Source: Lentzea tibetensis
GTDB lineage: Bacteria > Actinomycetota > Actinomycetes > Mycobacteriales > Pseudonocardiaceae
NCBI RefSeq assembly: GCF_007845675.1
Contig: NZ_VOBR01000023.1
Coordinates: 80,809 to 144,808 of the forward strand
Reading direction: 5' to 3'
Length of the DNA: 64,000 nucleotides
The position numbers and the translations under genes were made by a program. The notes under the pieces were generated by a model. It was not told the origin of the DNA. It ran no database searches and saw only the letters and a list, made by a program, of their open reading frames with translations. This document shows, piece after piece, positions 16,103 through 24,870 of this stretch (positions within the stretch are counted from its first letter, which is position 1; every line of letters begins with the position of its first letter).

Positions 16103-17323
16103 ATGACTCAGACGGTCCCACAAGGACTCCCCATGGAGCGCGACGCGGGCCCGTTCGACCCGCCCAGCCGGATCACCGCGCTGCGCGAGGCCCGCCCGGT
16201 CAGTCCGCTGCTCTTCCCCGACGGTCACGAAGGCTGGCTCGTCACCGGCTACGACGCGGTCCGCCAGCTCATGGCGGACACCCGGTTCAGCTCCCGCCAG
16301 GACATCGGCATCATCCACGTGCCGTACGAGACCCCCGGCATGCCCGTGCAGACCGAACCGTCGCCGCAGACGCCGGGACTGTTCATCAGCATGGACCCGC
16401 CGGACCACACCCGACTGCGGCGCAAGCTCACCGGCGCCTTCACCGTCAAACGCATGAAGCAGCTCGAAGAACAGATCATCGAGGTCACCGAGCGCCAGCT
16501 GGACGAGCTGGCGCGCCTGACTCCGCCGGTCGACCTGGTCAAGGAGTTCGCGCTGCCGGTGCCCTCGCTGGTGATCTGCGAACTGCTCGGCGTCCCCTAC
16601 GCGGACCGGGAGACCTTCCAGGTCCACTCCGCCAAGTTCATGGAGAGGGACGTGAACCTCGAGGACAAGATGGCGGCGTTCGGCGCGATGTTCGGGTACC
16701 TGGCCGAACTGGTCACGAGCAAACGTGCCGCCCCCGGCGAGGACATCCTGTCCGACCTGGCCCGCGATGACGATCTGACCATCGAGGAGCTGGCCGGCAT
16801 CGGCTTCCTGCTGCTGCTCGCCGGCCACGAGACCACCGCCAACATGCTGGCACTGGGCACCTTCGCGCTGCTGGAGCACCCCGAGCAGCTGGCCGAACTG
16901 CGCGCGAACCCGGATCTGATGCCCGGTGCGGTCGAGGAGCTCATGCGCTACCTGTCCGTCGCCGACATCTTCCTCCGCTACGCCGCGGAGGACATCGAGC
17001 TCGGCGGCGAGACCATCCCCGAGGGATCGACCGTCATCATCTCGCTGCTGGCGGCCAACCGTGACCCGAAGCGCTTCGACGACCCCGACGCACTGGACAT
17101 CCACCGCACGGCCCGCGGTCACACGTCGTTCGGGCACGGCATCCACCAGTGCCTCGGCCAGCAGCTGGCCCGCATCGAGATGCGCGCCGGTTTCGACGGG
17201 CTGCTGCGGCGCTTCCCGACCCTCGAGCTCGCCATTCCCGCAGGTGAGGTGAAGCTCAGGACCGACATGAACATCTACGGCGTCCACGAACTGCCGGTCA
17301 CCTGGACGGACGCGGCCATTTAG
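16103..17323 (+). CDS. cytochrome P450 (CYP107-like)
   Basis: 406 aa. The ATG at 16103 (MTQTVPQGL) follows a GAAGAGGAAA ribosome site. The I-helix has LLLAGHETT (about residues 236-244), the K-helix ExxR is EELMR, and the haem loop is FGHGIHQCLGQ with Cys about residue 350. SMDPPDHTRLRRKLTGAF is the usual B-C region of soluble actinobacterial P450s. It needs a ferredoxin and reductase, which are not in the window. As the last gene of the RHH-DUF4097-DrrAB operon, it may modify the exported compound. Confidence 0.88.
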   Translation: MTQTVPQGLPMERDAGPFDPPSRITALREARPVSPLLFPDGHEGWLVTGYDAVRQLMADTRFSSRQDIGIIHVPYETPGMPVQTEPSPQTPGLFISMDPPDHTRLRRKLTGAFTVKRMKQLEEQIIEVTERQLDELARLTPPVDLVKEFALPVPSLVICELLGVPYADRETFQVHSAKFMERDVNLEDKMAAFGAMFGYLAELVTSKRAAPGEDILSDLARDDDLTIEELAGIGFLLLLAGHETTANMLALGTFALLEHPEQLAELRANPDLMPGAVEELMRYLSVADIFLRYAAEDIELGGETIPEGSTVIISLLAANRDPKRFDDPDALDIHRTARGHTSFGHGIHQCLGQQLARIEMRAGFDGLLRRFPTLELAIPAGEVKLRTDMNIYGVHELPVTWTDAAI

Positions 17324-17384
17324 GCCAGACTCCACTGCTGGCTGCCGCCTGTGTGTATCCCTGCAACGTCACACAAGGAGCACC

Positions 17385-18056
17385 ATGCGTCTGACACGAC
17401 GATTGGCCGTGATCGCCGGCACCGCTGTTCTGACCGCGGCCGGAGTCGTCCTGATCCAGCCGAGCGCCTACGCCGGTCCGGTGGGCAGTGGTTGGCAGGA
17501 ACACCAACCCAAGTGGAACCTGCAGATCCAGAGCCGCGGCGAGATCACGAGCTACCCGAGCAGCACCACCAGCGCGTCCGGGCCTGGGGGCTCCTACCTG
17601 CGGTCCGGTGGGGTGCAGACCTTCAAGCTCTTCAACAACGGGTCCAACCGGGTCGAGGCTCGGATTCAGGACAACTACCGAACCGGCCAGCGGCAGTTCG
17701 AGGGCGAGCTCAAGGTCACCGCGGGGACCGACGACGAAAGCGCCATGCAGATCTTCGGCAACGACGGCAGTGGCGCCACCACGTTGATGATCAGGTCGTT
17801 CTCGAAGAACGGCGGCACCCTCCGCGGCGGGGGCAAGGACCTGATCAGCGGCATCAACGGCAAGTGGGTGCGCATCAACGTCACCCACAACGCGACCGCC
17901 AGCGGCGGCACGTACTCCATCTACATCAACGGGAAGCTCGTGCACACCAACAGCGGGCCCAAGGGCGACCACTACTTCAAGTACGGCGTGTACGGCACGT
18001 TGCAGAACTCGGGTGCCGAGCACCAGTGGCGCAACGTGCACTTCTACCGGAAGTAG
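17385..18056 (+). CDS. secreted jelly-roll polysaccharide-lyase-like protein (PL7/PL20-like)
   Basis: 223 aa, ATG start with a ribosome-like AAGGAG 6 nt upstream. Residues 1-30 are a signal peptide (MRLTRRLAVIAGTAVLTAAG, ending SAYA). The body is beta-rich: NRVEARIQDNY and RQFEGELKVTAGTDDESAMQI, then YSIYINGKLVHT and DHYFKYGVYG, ending EHQWRNVHFYRK. The YFKxGVY and W-N-V-x-FY pattern is typical of alginate-lyase/glucuronan-lyase-like concanavalin folds, which break uronic-acid polymers by beta-elimination. Catalytic identity cannot be proven from sequence alone. It acts outside the cell and shares a bidirectional terminator with the convergent M6 protease gene. Confidence 0.6.
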   Translation: MRLTRRLAVIAGTAVLTAAGVVLIQPSAYAGPVGSGWQEHQPKWNLQIQSRGEITSYPSSTTSASGPGGSYLRSGGVQTFKLFNNGSNRVEARIQDNYRTGQRQFEGELKVTAGTDDESAMQIFGNDGSGATTLMIRSFSKNGGTLRGGGKDLISGINGKWVRINVTHNATASGGTYSIYINGKLVHTNSGPKGDHYFKYGVYGTLQNSGAEHQWRNVHFYRK

Positions 18057-18075
18057 CCTGCTCGCTCTCGAAACC

Positions 18076-18114
18076 GGAAACCCCTGTTCGCGTACTGCGC
18101 GAACAGGGGTTTCC
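18076..18114. terminator. bidirectional hairpin terminator
   Basis: A perfect 17-bp stem (GGAAACCCCTGTTCGCG and its complement) with a 5-nt loop lies between the convergent lyase-like and M6 protease genes. It can stop both transcripts. Confidence 0.85.
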
Positions 18115-18126
18115 CGTTGGTTGCGA

Positions 18127-20238
18127 CTAGCGCCCGGACACGGTGCAGGAGGCGGTCGCGGTCCTGGCCGGGTTGCTCTCCGACGTGGCCGTGAGGGTCA
18201 CCTTCGACACCATCGCGCCGCCGTCGCGCTTCGCGTGCACCGGCACGTCCACGCGGCCGCCGAATTTCGCCGTCGCGAGCACGTTGGGCACCGAGACGGA
18301 CCAGCCGCTGCCCTCCGCCTTCGCGGACACGCGGTACACGTCACCGTCGATGTACTGGGTGACGTCCTCCGGGTGCTGTGCCGTCGGGGTGGCGGCACGG
18401 CCGGTGTTGAGCAACGGGAACCGGCACGTCGCCACGCCGTCCGAGCCGGTGTTGCCGGTGGTCGGCATGACACGCACACCCCGCTGTTGCGGGCCCGCGC
18501 CGTCCAGCGACCGGATGGCCACCGTGTACGACAGCACGCCCTGCTGGTCCCGTTTGACGTCCAGCACGTAGAAGTGCAGCCGGTTGGCCCGGTCGACGTA
18601 CTCGTACTCGCTGCCCGAGTTCGTGCCCGCGTGGAACAGGGCGTCCGACAGCTGCCGGTAGTCGCCGACCGTGATGGGCACCTTGGTGCCGTCCGGCAGC
18701 ACGTAGTCGGTCATGCCGATGTCCTGCGGGTTGGCGTCGGCCACCCACACGAACGGCGCGCTGTCCTGGTTCTTGGTCTTGGCCAGCAGCACACCCGCGT
18801 CCGGTGTGAACGAGTCCGACCCCATCCGGTCCACGACCTCGACCGTGTAGTTGTTGTACCCGCCGCCGTCGCAGAACGGGTTGGTCTGGACGTTGCAGGC
18901 GGGCGACTTGTCACCGGTGCCGAGTGCGATGTTGACGCCCGACAGGCCGTTCGGCCCCGCCTGGACGGCGCGGGCGGTGACCTTCGCGATGACCAGCCCG
19001 GAGCCTGGGAGCGCTTCCCTGGACAGGCGCAGCACGTTGCGCTCGTCGACGATGCCGAGCTTGATCTTGTTGCGGAGCATGTGCTGCGAGCCCATCGACG
19101 CGCCCGCGGTCGCCGGGATGACCCAGCGGGCGTGCGGGCCACCGGGACCGTTGAACGCGCCGCGCGACATCATGTCCCAGATGCCGTTGTAGTCGCGCCG
19201 CGGCGGGTTGCCGAACGGGTTGCCGTAGTTGTCGCCGATGCCGAGGATGTGGCTCAGCTCGTGCGCGTACACACCCGAGCCGGAGCTCTCCGCCTGCGTG
19301 GACGAGCCGCCACCCGCGTTGGGCCAGATGCTGGAGCCCGCCGCCCACGACGTCCAGTCGACGTAGCGGGTGCGCGACCAGTTCGGCAGGGCGGGGTCGG
19401 GCGGGCCGAACGCGTCGGTCACGTCCTCCTTGGTCCGGAACTTCATCATCCCGAACTCCTGCCACGTCCCGGACTCGTCCTGACCGGCGGACAGGTAGTA
19501 GACGAAGTCGTACCCCTTGGGCACCTCCGTGCCGACGTCGGTCACCCATGCGGCCCGGCCGTCGGTGCGGACGTCGCGGTTGCACCTGTCACCCGCGGGG
19601 CAGCCGGTGCCGCCCTGGAACTCCATGGCGTACTCGTGGTCCTTGCCCGGCATGGTGTAGGGACCGAACGCCTTCAGGTCGACGCCGTAGCGCCCGCCCG
19701 AGTCCTCCATCCAGTACTCGTGCACCGTGTGGCCGTGGTTGATGCCGTTCGGCTTGTTGAGGAAGTCCTGGTAGAACTGGGCGACCCGGTCGCGCGGGAC
19801 GCCGTTGGCCTCCGCGCTGGGGTTGCCGAACACCGTCGAGTTCTTCGGTTGCGTCACGACGAACGGCTGGTTCGGGTAGTCCAGCAGGACCAGCGCGCCC
19901 TTGAAGTTGCGCACCGACCCCCTGGCCGACGGGTCGGCCCAGTTGGTGCCGGGGATCTTCTTGTAGTCCCGTTCCCACGTCATGTGGTCGGGGTTGACCC
20001 AGTTCTGCGGGTCGACGGGGCCGGGGAACCCGGCTTGCGCCGCCACGCGGGCGGAGTCGCGGGTCTGCTGCCACGGCTGCTGCTGCGGCCAGTGGTCGTA
20101 CTGCCAGTGATGCGTTGGCTCGTCAGGGGGAGCGGCGATCGCGCTGGAGTTGCCGGCGGTGAGCGCGGCGACGGAGAACAGCGCGGTGATCAGCAGGACA
20201 GGGCGCCGATGCCCACGACGGACATGTGTGTGGTCCAT
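18127..20238 (-). CDS. secreted M6-family (immune-inhibitor-A-like) metalloprotease
   Basis: 703 aa. The ATG at 20238 sits right after GGAGGTGGC; a further upstream start has no ribosome site. The N-terminus has a signal peptide (GHRRPVLLITALFSVAAL, cleavage near AIAAP). YAHELSHILGIGDNYG (HELSH at 326-330) is the zinc-binding motif of M6 peptidases. GIWDMMSRGAFNGPGGPHARW follows, with the Met-turn region. The C-terminal ~80 residues (RVDVPVHAKRDGG, VTLTATSES) form an Ig-like NEW3-type module. It is an extracellular endopeptidase, probably for nutrient release or processing of exported proteins. Confidence 0.88.
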   Translation of the reverse strand: MDHTHVRRGHRRPVLLITALFSVAALTAGNSSAIAAPPDEPTHHWQYDHWPQQQPWQQTRDSARVAAQAGFPGPVDPQNWVNPDHMTWERDYKKIPGTNWADPSARGSVRNFKGALVLLDYPNQPFVVTQPKNSTVFGNPSAEANGVPRDRVAQFYQDFLNKPNGINHGHTVHEYWMEDSGGRYGVDLKAFGPYTMPGKDHEYAMEFQGGTGCPAGDRCNRDVRTDGRAAWVTDVGTEVPKGYDFVYYLSAGQDESGTWQEFGMMKFRTKEDVTDAFGPPDPALPNWSRTRYVDWTSWAAGSSIWPNAGGGSSTQAESSGSGVYAHELSHILGIGDNYGNPFGNPPRRDYNGIWDMMSRGAFNGPGGPHARWVIPATAGASMGSQHMLRNKIKLGIVDERNVLRLSREALPGSGLVIAKVTARAVQAGPNGLSGVNIALGTGDKSPACNVQTNPFCDGGGYNNYTVEVVDRMGSDSFTPDAGVLLAKTKNQDSAPFVWVADANPQDIGMTDYVLPDGTKVPITVGDYRQLSDALFHAGTNSGSEYEYVDRANRLHFYVLDVKRDQQGVLSYTVAIRSLDGAGPQQRGVRVMPTTGNTGSDGVATCRFPLLNTGRAATPTAQHPEDVTQYIDGDVYRVSAKAEGSGWSVSVPNVLATAKFGGRVDVPVHAKRDGGAMVSKVTLTATSESNPARTATASCTVSGR

Positions 20239-20342
20239 GCCACCTCCGTGGTGTAGAACCACACGCTAGCCACCGTCATTCGTCCGGCACGGTCGCGCGG
20301 ACCCGTTGCCAGTTAACGGAAATCTTGGTCGAGAGACGACAA

Positions 20343-20375
20343 GAGCCCGGCCGGTTGAATCAACCGGCCGGGCTC
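20343..20375 (-). terminator. cold-shock gene terminator hairpin
   Basis: A 16-bp stem (GAGCCCGGCCGGTTGA and its complement) around a single central A lies 47 nt past the cold-shock stop codon on the minus strand. Confidence 0.8.
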
Positions 20376-20422
20376 TCGCGTCGCCTTGCGCACCGCTGAC
20401 GGATCAGCGGCTGACGCGAGGA

Positions 20423-20626
20423 CTAGACGGGGACGACGTTCTCCGCCTGCGGGCCCTTCTGGCCCTGGGTGATCTCGAACGAGACCTTCTGGCTCTCCTG
20501 GAGCTCGCGGAAGCCCTGGGCGGCGATGTTCGAGTAGTGGACGAAGACGTCGGGGCCGCCGCCGTCCTGCTCGATGAAGCCGAAGCCCTTTTCAGCGTTG
20601 AACCACTTGACGGTTCCGGTGGCCAT
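20423..20626 (-). CDS. cspA: cold shock protein
   Basis: 67 aa, ATG at 20626 preceded on the minus strand by TTTGGAGCACACC. It is a complete cold-shock domain: [19 protein letters not shown] carries RNP-1, DVFVHYSNI carries RNP-2, and [20 protein letters not shown] is the C-terminal strand pair. It binds single-stranded RNA/DNA and acts as an RNA chaperone. The ~80-nt leader upstream is the usual place for cold-responsive control, but I see no definite element. Symbol by family. Confidence 0.95.
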   Translation of the reverse strand: MATGTVKWFNAEKGFGFIEQDGGGPDVFVHYSNIAAQGFRELQESQKVSFEITQGQKGPQAENVVPV

Positions 20627-20711
20627 GGTGTGCTCCAAATGTGAGTCGGCACCCGCACGATGCGGGGTCCGGAGTGATCCGCCATGGCCGCGGAGACGCT
20701 GAACAGCAAAA

Positions 20712-20736
20712 CGCCCGTGACACGTGATCACGGGCG
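20712..20736 (-). terminator. hairpin with T-run on the minus strand
   Basis: CGCCCGTGA pairs with TCACGGGCG around a 7-nt loop. On the minus strand it is followed by TTTTGCTG, a classic intrinsic terminator for the alpha/beta-hydrolase gene ending at 20808. Confidence 0.75.
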
Positions 20737-20807
20737 ACCGGGACTTCGGAACCATGACTGATGCTGACACGCTACACGGGCGGGCCAGCCGGCACCGGCC
20801 GCATGCG

Positions 20808-21632
20808 TCACACCGCCTCCCGCAGGAACCTCAGCACGAGGTCGAGCACCGGGCCGGGTGCGTCGAGCTGCACGAGGTGCCCGGCGCCGGGCACCAGGTG
20901 GAAGTCGGACCGCGGGAGGAGGGCGGCCAGCTCCGCGCCCTTGGCGGGCGGGATCCACTCGTCGTCCGCACCCCAGTGGACGCTGACCGGGATCTCGATC
21001 TCGCCGTACCGGTGCTGGACCTCGTCGGTGTACCGCTGGTCGGCCTGCGCGATCTGGCGGTAGAACGCCGGCTGCCCCTCCACGCCGGTCCACGGGGCCA
21101 CCAGCTCGTCGAGCACGCCGGGGGCGAGTCCGGGACTGCTGGCGGAGAGCACGTACTCGCGCACCAACGCCGCGTGCAGGTTGCCCGGCAGCCGCTCGAA
21201 GACGGCGAAGTGCTCCTGCACCAGCCGGAAGAACGGCGAGCCCCACGGGGACAGGGCGACCGGGTCGAACAGCGCGAGCGCGGCGTACTCGGCGCCGTGC
21301 AGCAGGTGTGCGCGCAGCGCGACCGCGCCGCCGAAGTCGTGGGCCACCACGTGCGGCCTGCGCAGGCCCCACTCGGCCAGCAGATCGGTGAAGATCCGGC
21401 CCTGGGCGCGCAACGAGACGTCCTGCCCCGGCCGCATCTCGGAGCGGCCGTAGCCGAGCATGTCCCACACGAACACCTGGTGGTCGCCTGCCAGCTCCTC
21501 CGCGACAGCGCGCCACACGAATGAGCTGAACGGCGTGCCGTGCAGGAGCACCACCGGTCGTCCCGCACCGAGTCTCGCCCAGCGCACCACACCGTCCGGG
21601 GTGACGAACTCCTCGGGAAGGTTCCAGTCCAC
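20808..21632 (-). CDS. alpha/beta hydrolase with aspartate nucleophile
   Basis: 274 aa, GTG start with GGAGCGGCA upstream. The alpha/beta-hydrolase features are in order: [14 protein letters not shown] (oxyanion HG), [24 protein letters not shown] (nucleophile elbow with Asp in place of Ser, about residue 98), [10 protein letters not shown] (acid) and [13 protein letters not shown] (catalytic His). An Asp nucleophile after H is typical of haloalkane/fluoroacetate dehalogenases and epoxide hydrolases, so those activities are the leading candidates. It is cytosolic, with its own terminator downstream. Confidence 0.82.
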   Translation of the reverse strand: MDWNLPEEFVTPDGVVRWARLGAGRPVVLLHGTPFSSFVWRAVAEELAGDHQVFVWDMLGYGRSEMRPGQDVSLRAQGRIFTDLLAEWGLRRPHVVAHDFGGAVALRAHLLHGAEYAALALFDPVALSPWGSPFFRLVQEHFAVFERLPGNLHAALVREYVLSASSPGLAPGVLDELVAPWTGVEGQPAFYRQIAQADQRYTDEVQHRYGEIEIPVSVHWGADDEWIPPAKGAELAALLPRSDFHLVPGAGHLVQLDAPGPVLDLVLRFLREAV

Positions 21633-21660
21633 TGCCGCTCCTCGGTCTGAGTGACGTTCG

Positions 21661-22116
21661 TCAGCTGACGCCGGCCGCCAGCTGGACGCGGGCGCGCTGG
21701 ACCCAGCGAGCCGCCTGCCAGAGCTGGCGTGCGTTGTTCATGGCGTCGAAGTACTCCTGCCCGTCGCCGTGCCGGTTGACCACTCGCTGAAGCGCGTCGA
21801 GCGCATCGACCACCACGAGGATCCCGGCCTGGTCGCCCGGCGCGATCACGCCGACGTCGCGTGGCTCCGGGAGCGGTTCGGGATCGGTGCGGAGCCACGG
21901 GTCGAAAGCGACCAGCCGGCAGGCGATGACGAGCTCGCACAGGGCCGCGTCGACGGTCGGCCGTGCCGTCAGCCGATCGACGGAGTCGCGCAGCGCCACC
22001 AGCTGGGTGAGCACCCGCAGCACCTCGCCGCTCAGCTGGTCGGTGTCGACGCGCCGCTGCAGCAGTTCTCCGGCTCTGGCCAGATCCTTCTCGTCGGTGA
22101 CACCGTCAGCCCGCAT
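21661..22116 (-). CDS. hypothetical helical protein
   Basis: 151 aa from the ATG at 22116 (MRADGVTDEKDLARAGELLQ); the longer frame upstream runs through the divergent gene's promoter and looks non-coding. It is mainly alpha-helical (EVLRVLTQLVALRDSVDRL, ALCELVIACRLVAFDPWL, AMNNARQLWQAARWVQRAR). No motif, signal or membrane segment is recognised. It ends 29 nt upstream of the hydrolase gene on the same strand, so the two may be co-transcribed. Confidence 0.65.
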   Translation of the reverse strand: MRADGVTDEKDLARAGELLQRRVDTDQLSGEVLRVLTQLVALRDSVDRLTARPTVDAALCELVIACRLVAFDPWLRTDPEPLPEPRDVGVIAPGDQAGILVVVDALDALQRVVNRHGDGQEYFDAMNNARQLWQAARWVQRARVQLAAGVS

Positions 22117-22171
22117 GGGATCATGATGGCGCACGCGACAGGCCGGCCTGGTGGAAACCCGAGGTGCCCCC

Positions 22172-22897
22172 GTGACGATCGTGGTTCCCGGACCGGACGG
22201 CCGGCCGCTGGCAGTCGTGGTCCACGGGCACGAGGGCAACCGCTCCAGCCTCGTGCGGATGTCGGACGAGGCCGACGTGCGGCGGGTGCTGACCGCGGTG
22301 CGGCCGCGCGACTGCGACTTCGTCTGCTACGACGTGACCGACCCCGAGATCGCCCGGCCGGTGTTGCCGGAACTGCCTGCGAGCCGGCGGTTGCTGATCG
22401 GCGGGGTGGCCGGTCCGTCCCTGCTGACCGCTCTGCGCGCCTGCTGGCGCGACGAGCCGGGGGCGCCGGAGCTGGCGGCCTACCTCGCCGACTTCTTCCC
22501 GCCTGCGCAACCTGTGCCGGTGCTCGCCCCGCGCTGGGTGGAGCCGCTCCGGGAGATCGCTCTCGGCGACCCCGGCCAGCCGGTCGCACACGGGCTCTTC
22601 CCCAGCACGCCGACGAAGCTGGCCCGGCTGGCACTGGCCCGCACGGCCGTCTACCCGGCGGACCTGGTGCGGGACGCCGCCGCGGAGGCGTACGGGGCGC
22701 ATCGCTCCAAGTACCAGCGGTCGTACTCCGGGCACGACGCGTTCGCCTGTGCGCTCGTGCATCCCGAGGTCGACGCCGGTCCGCTGGTCGAGCGGTACAC
22801 CCGGTTCACCCGGCACCAGCACGGCTGGCGCACCCGGCACAAGATCCACGCGCTTGTCAGATGGGCAGCGGGTCGGCCGTCGCAATTAAACTGTTGA
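22172..22897 (+). CDS. hypothetical protein
   Basis: 241 aa from the GTG at 22172 (VTIVVPGPDGRPLAVVVHG), with GAGG 7 nt upstream; a GTG at 22151 is an alternative. The first ~125 residues look alpha/beta (CDFVCYDVTDPEIARPVLPE, RRLLIGGVAGPSLLTALRA). The C-terminal half is basic with SKYQRSYSGHDAFACALVHP and GWRTRHKIHALVRW. No family recognised and no signal peptide. Its start region is divergent from the preceding minus-strand gene with 55 nt between starts. Confidence 0.6.
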   Translation: MTIVVPGPDGRPLAVVVHGHEGNRSSLVRMSDEADVRRVLTAVRPRDCDFVCYDVTDPEIARPVLPELPASRRLLIGGVAGPSLLTALRACWRDEPGAPELAAYLADFFPPAQPVPVLAPRWVEPLREIALGDPGQPVAHGLFPSTPTKLARLALARTAVYPADLVRDAAAEAYGAHRSKYQRSYSGHDAFACALVHPEVDAGPLVERYTRFTRHQHGWRTRHKIHALVRWAAGRPSQLNC

Positions 22898-22957
22898 CGA
22901 CTACATAAGCCGTGGTCCCTCTCGTACGGTCGAAACCTGTCCACCACAGGAGACCGC

Positions 22958-24304
22958 ATGCGAGTCCTCGACCAGGTCCAGGCGATCCCGACCGCTCCCG
23001 GACGTGTTCCGCTCCTCGGTCACGGCCTGGCCATGGCGCGGCGCAAGCACGAGTTCCTGCGTGGTCTGTCCGCTCACGGCAACCTCGTGCGCCTCTACCT
23101 CGGCCGCGAGGTCGCCTATTACGTGCACGGTCCTGAGCTGCTGCGCCAGATGCTGGTCACCGACTCCCGCAAGGTCGGCAAGGGCTGGGTGTACGACCGG
23201 CTCAGGAGTTTCGTCGGGCAGGGACTGGTGACCTCGGAGGGCCCGCTGCACACGTTGCAGCGCAGGCTCGTCCAGCCCGCGTTCCGCAGTGCGCGGATCT
23301 CGTCCTACATGGAGGTCATGGGCGAGCTGACGAACACGCTGGCGGACTCGTGGCAGCCGGGACAGCGGGTCGCCGTCGACGACGCCATGGCCGAGCTCAG
23401 CGGGACCGTGGTGGCGCGGTGCCTGTGCTCCTCGTCCTCCATGTCCCCGGAGAAGGCCCGCCGCCTCGCGTTCCTGAACACCGCGGTCCTCAAGGTGATG
23501 AGCGTCCGTTCCCTGATGCCGGAGGGCCTGTGGGAACGCCTGCCGCTGCCGAGCACCAAGCGCAGCAACGCGCACGTGGCGGAGTTCCACCGCATCATCG
23601 ACGACCTGATCGCCCAGTACCGCGCCGACCGGTCGGACCACCACGACCTCATGTCCGCGTTGATGACCGCCCGCGACGAGGACACCGGCGAGGTCATGAC
23701 CGACGAGCAGGTGCACAACGAGATCACGACCCTGTTCGTCGCGGGCATCGAGACGACCTCCGCCGCGTTGTCGGGCGCGCTGTACGAACTGGCCCGCAAC
23801 CCGGACGTCGAACGCCGCGTCGTCGCTGAGGTCACGGAGGTGCTCGGGGACCGCACGCCCGCGCTCGAGGACATCTCCCGCCTCGACTACACGCGCCGGT
23901 TCCTGCGCGAGGTGCTGCGCCGCTACGGCATCTGGTTCCTGATGCGCCGGGCCAACGAGGACATCGCCTGGCAGGACTGGCGCATCCCGGCGGGCACCAC
24001 CTTGCTGTTCAGCCCCCACGCGCTGCACCACGATCCGGCGCTGTACCCGGATCCGGAACGCATCGACCCGGACCGCTGGTTGCCGGAAACCCTGTCCAGG
24101 GGAGCGTTCCTGCCGTTCTCCACCGGCCCGCGCGGGTGCATCGGCGAGTCCTTCGCGTGGGCGGAGCTGACCGTCGTGCTGGCGAACCTCGTCCGCCGCT
24201 GGCACTTGCGGCTCGCGCCCGGAGCGAACGTCCAGCAGGTGGCGAGCAGCTCGGTGCACCCCGTGCCGTTGCCCATGATCGTGGAGGAACGTGTTCGCAC
24301 CTAA
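22958..24304 (+). CDS. cytochrome P450
   Basis: 448 aa, ATG preceded by CAGGAGACC. It belongs to the class with long helical N-terminus (IPTAPGRVPLLGHGLAMARR), as in P450s acting on terpenes or fatty acids (CYP102/CYP183-like). The I-helix is LFVAGIETTSAAL (about residues 257-269), the ExxR is FLREVLRRYG, PERIDPDRWLPE is the meander, and FSTGPRGCIGE carries the haem Cys (about residue 393). It stands alone without redox partners. The class resembles P450s paired with terpene synthases, but the terpene synthase of this window is 37 kb away, so a link is only a possibility. Confidence 0.87.
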   Translation: MRVLDQVQAIPTAPGRVPLLGHGLAMARRKHEFLRGLSAHGNLVRLYLGREVAYYVHGPELLRQMLVTDSRKVGKGWVYDRLRSFVGQGLVTSEGPLHTLQRRLVQPAFRSARISSYMEVMGELTNTLADSWQPGQRVAVDDAMAELSGTVVARCLCSSSSMSPEKARRLAFLNTAVLKVMSVRSLMPEGLWERLPLPSTKRSNAHVAEFHRIIDDLIAQYRADRSDHHDLMSALMTARDEDTGEVMTDEQVHNEITTLFVAGIETTSAALSGALYELARNPDVERRVVAEVTEVLGDRTPALEDISRLDYTRRFLREVLRRYGIWFLMRRANEDIAWQDWRIPAGTTLLFSPHALHHDPALYPDPERIDPDRWLPETLSRGAFLPFSTGPRGCIGESFAWAELTVVLANLVRRWHLRLAPGANVQQVASSSVHPVPLPMIVEERVRT

Positions 24305-24773
24305 CGGATGCGTCTGACGAAACGTCGTTCGAGTCGTCCTGAGGACTGTTGCACCTCTTCGGTGCCGACCCAGCCCGACCTCGCGTAGACCCGGATGGCG
24401 CGCTCGTTGTCGTTGATCACCCACAGCTCGAGCGTCTCGCGGCCGATCTCCCGCGCGTGGTCCTCCGCACTGAGGAGCAGGTGGCTCCCCACGCCGCTGC
24501 CCCACGCGTCGGGGTCGACAGCGAGGTAGAGAGCTCCAGCGTCCGCGGGCGGGGCGCGACGAGCGCGAAGCCGACGGGGCGGCCGTCCAGCCGGGCGAGG
24601 AACAGCTCCGCTCCGTCGATGGCGAGGCGCCGCAGGATGCCCGGCGTGGTCTCCTCGACCGAGGCCGGCGCTGGATCCTCGTCGCGGCACGCCTTCGCGC
24701 GAGCCCAGATCGCCGCGGCCGCCTTCACCTCGTCCGCTCCGCTGGCCGTTGTCACCTGCGCTGAGCTGTTCAC
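24301..24773 (-). pseudogene. GNAT N-acetyltransferase split by a frameshift
   Basis: Two overlapping minus-strand frames together make one GNAT protein of about 157 residues. The first runs from the ATG at 24773 to LDGRPVGFALVAPRP (near 24550). The second resumes at ADAGALYLAVDPDAWGSGVG (acetyl-CoA loop) and ends LERRFVRRIR at 24304. The switch falls in a GC-rich run (CGCCCCGCCCGCGG on the minus strand), where one base is missing or extra. It is either a broken gene or a sequencing error. It overlaps the P450 stop codon by 4 nt at its 3' end. Confidence 0.75.
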
Positions 24774-24818
24774 CAGGTCATTCTCTCAAAAAGATCAGCT
24801 CGTTGTGCCGCGGCGATA

Positions 24819-24848
24819 CCTAGCAGTACTATGCATCGTACTTCTAGG
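24819..24848. promoter_or_regulatory. 30-bp near-perfect palindrome, candidate PadR operator
   Basis: Arms CCTAGCAGTAC and GTACTTCTAGG flank ATGCAT-centred sequence (TATGCATC). Most positions pair across the centre at 24833/24834. It lies 22 bp upstream of the PadR start and probably overlaps its promoter, as expected for PadR autoregulation. Confidence 0.65.
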
Positions 24849-24870
24849 GTGCTGGATGGAGTGATGCCTC

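Noticed and set aside
14633-17335. A 900-residue minus-strand open frame opposite the DrrAB-P450 operon
   Set aside because: It is a mirror frame created by high GC3 on the plus strand. Its composition (His/Arg/Gln/Asp-rich, low complexity) is non-coding, and three well-supported genes lie on the other strand.
18013-20256. A 747-residue plus-strand open frame across the M6 protease gene
   Set aside because: It is shadow translation of the protease gene. The minus-strand frame has a signal peptide, HELSH and a perfect ribosome site.
20627-20711. Cold-responsive RNA thermometer in the cold-shock leader
   Set aside because: The leader region has GC-rich complementarity but no specific structure that I can defend by eye.
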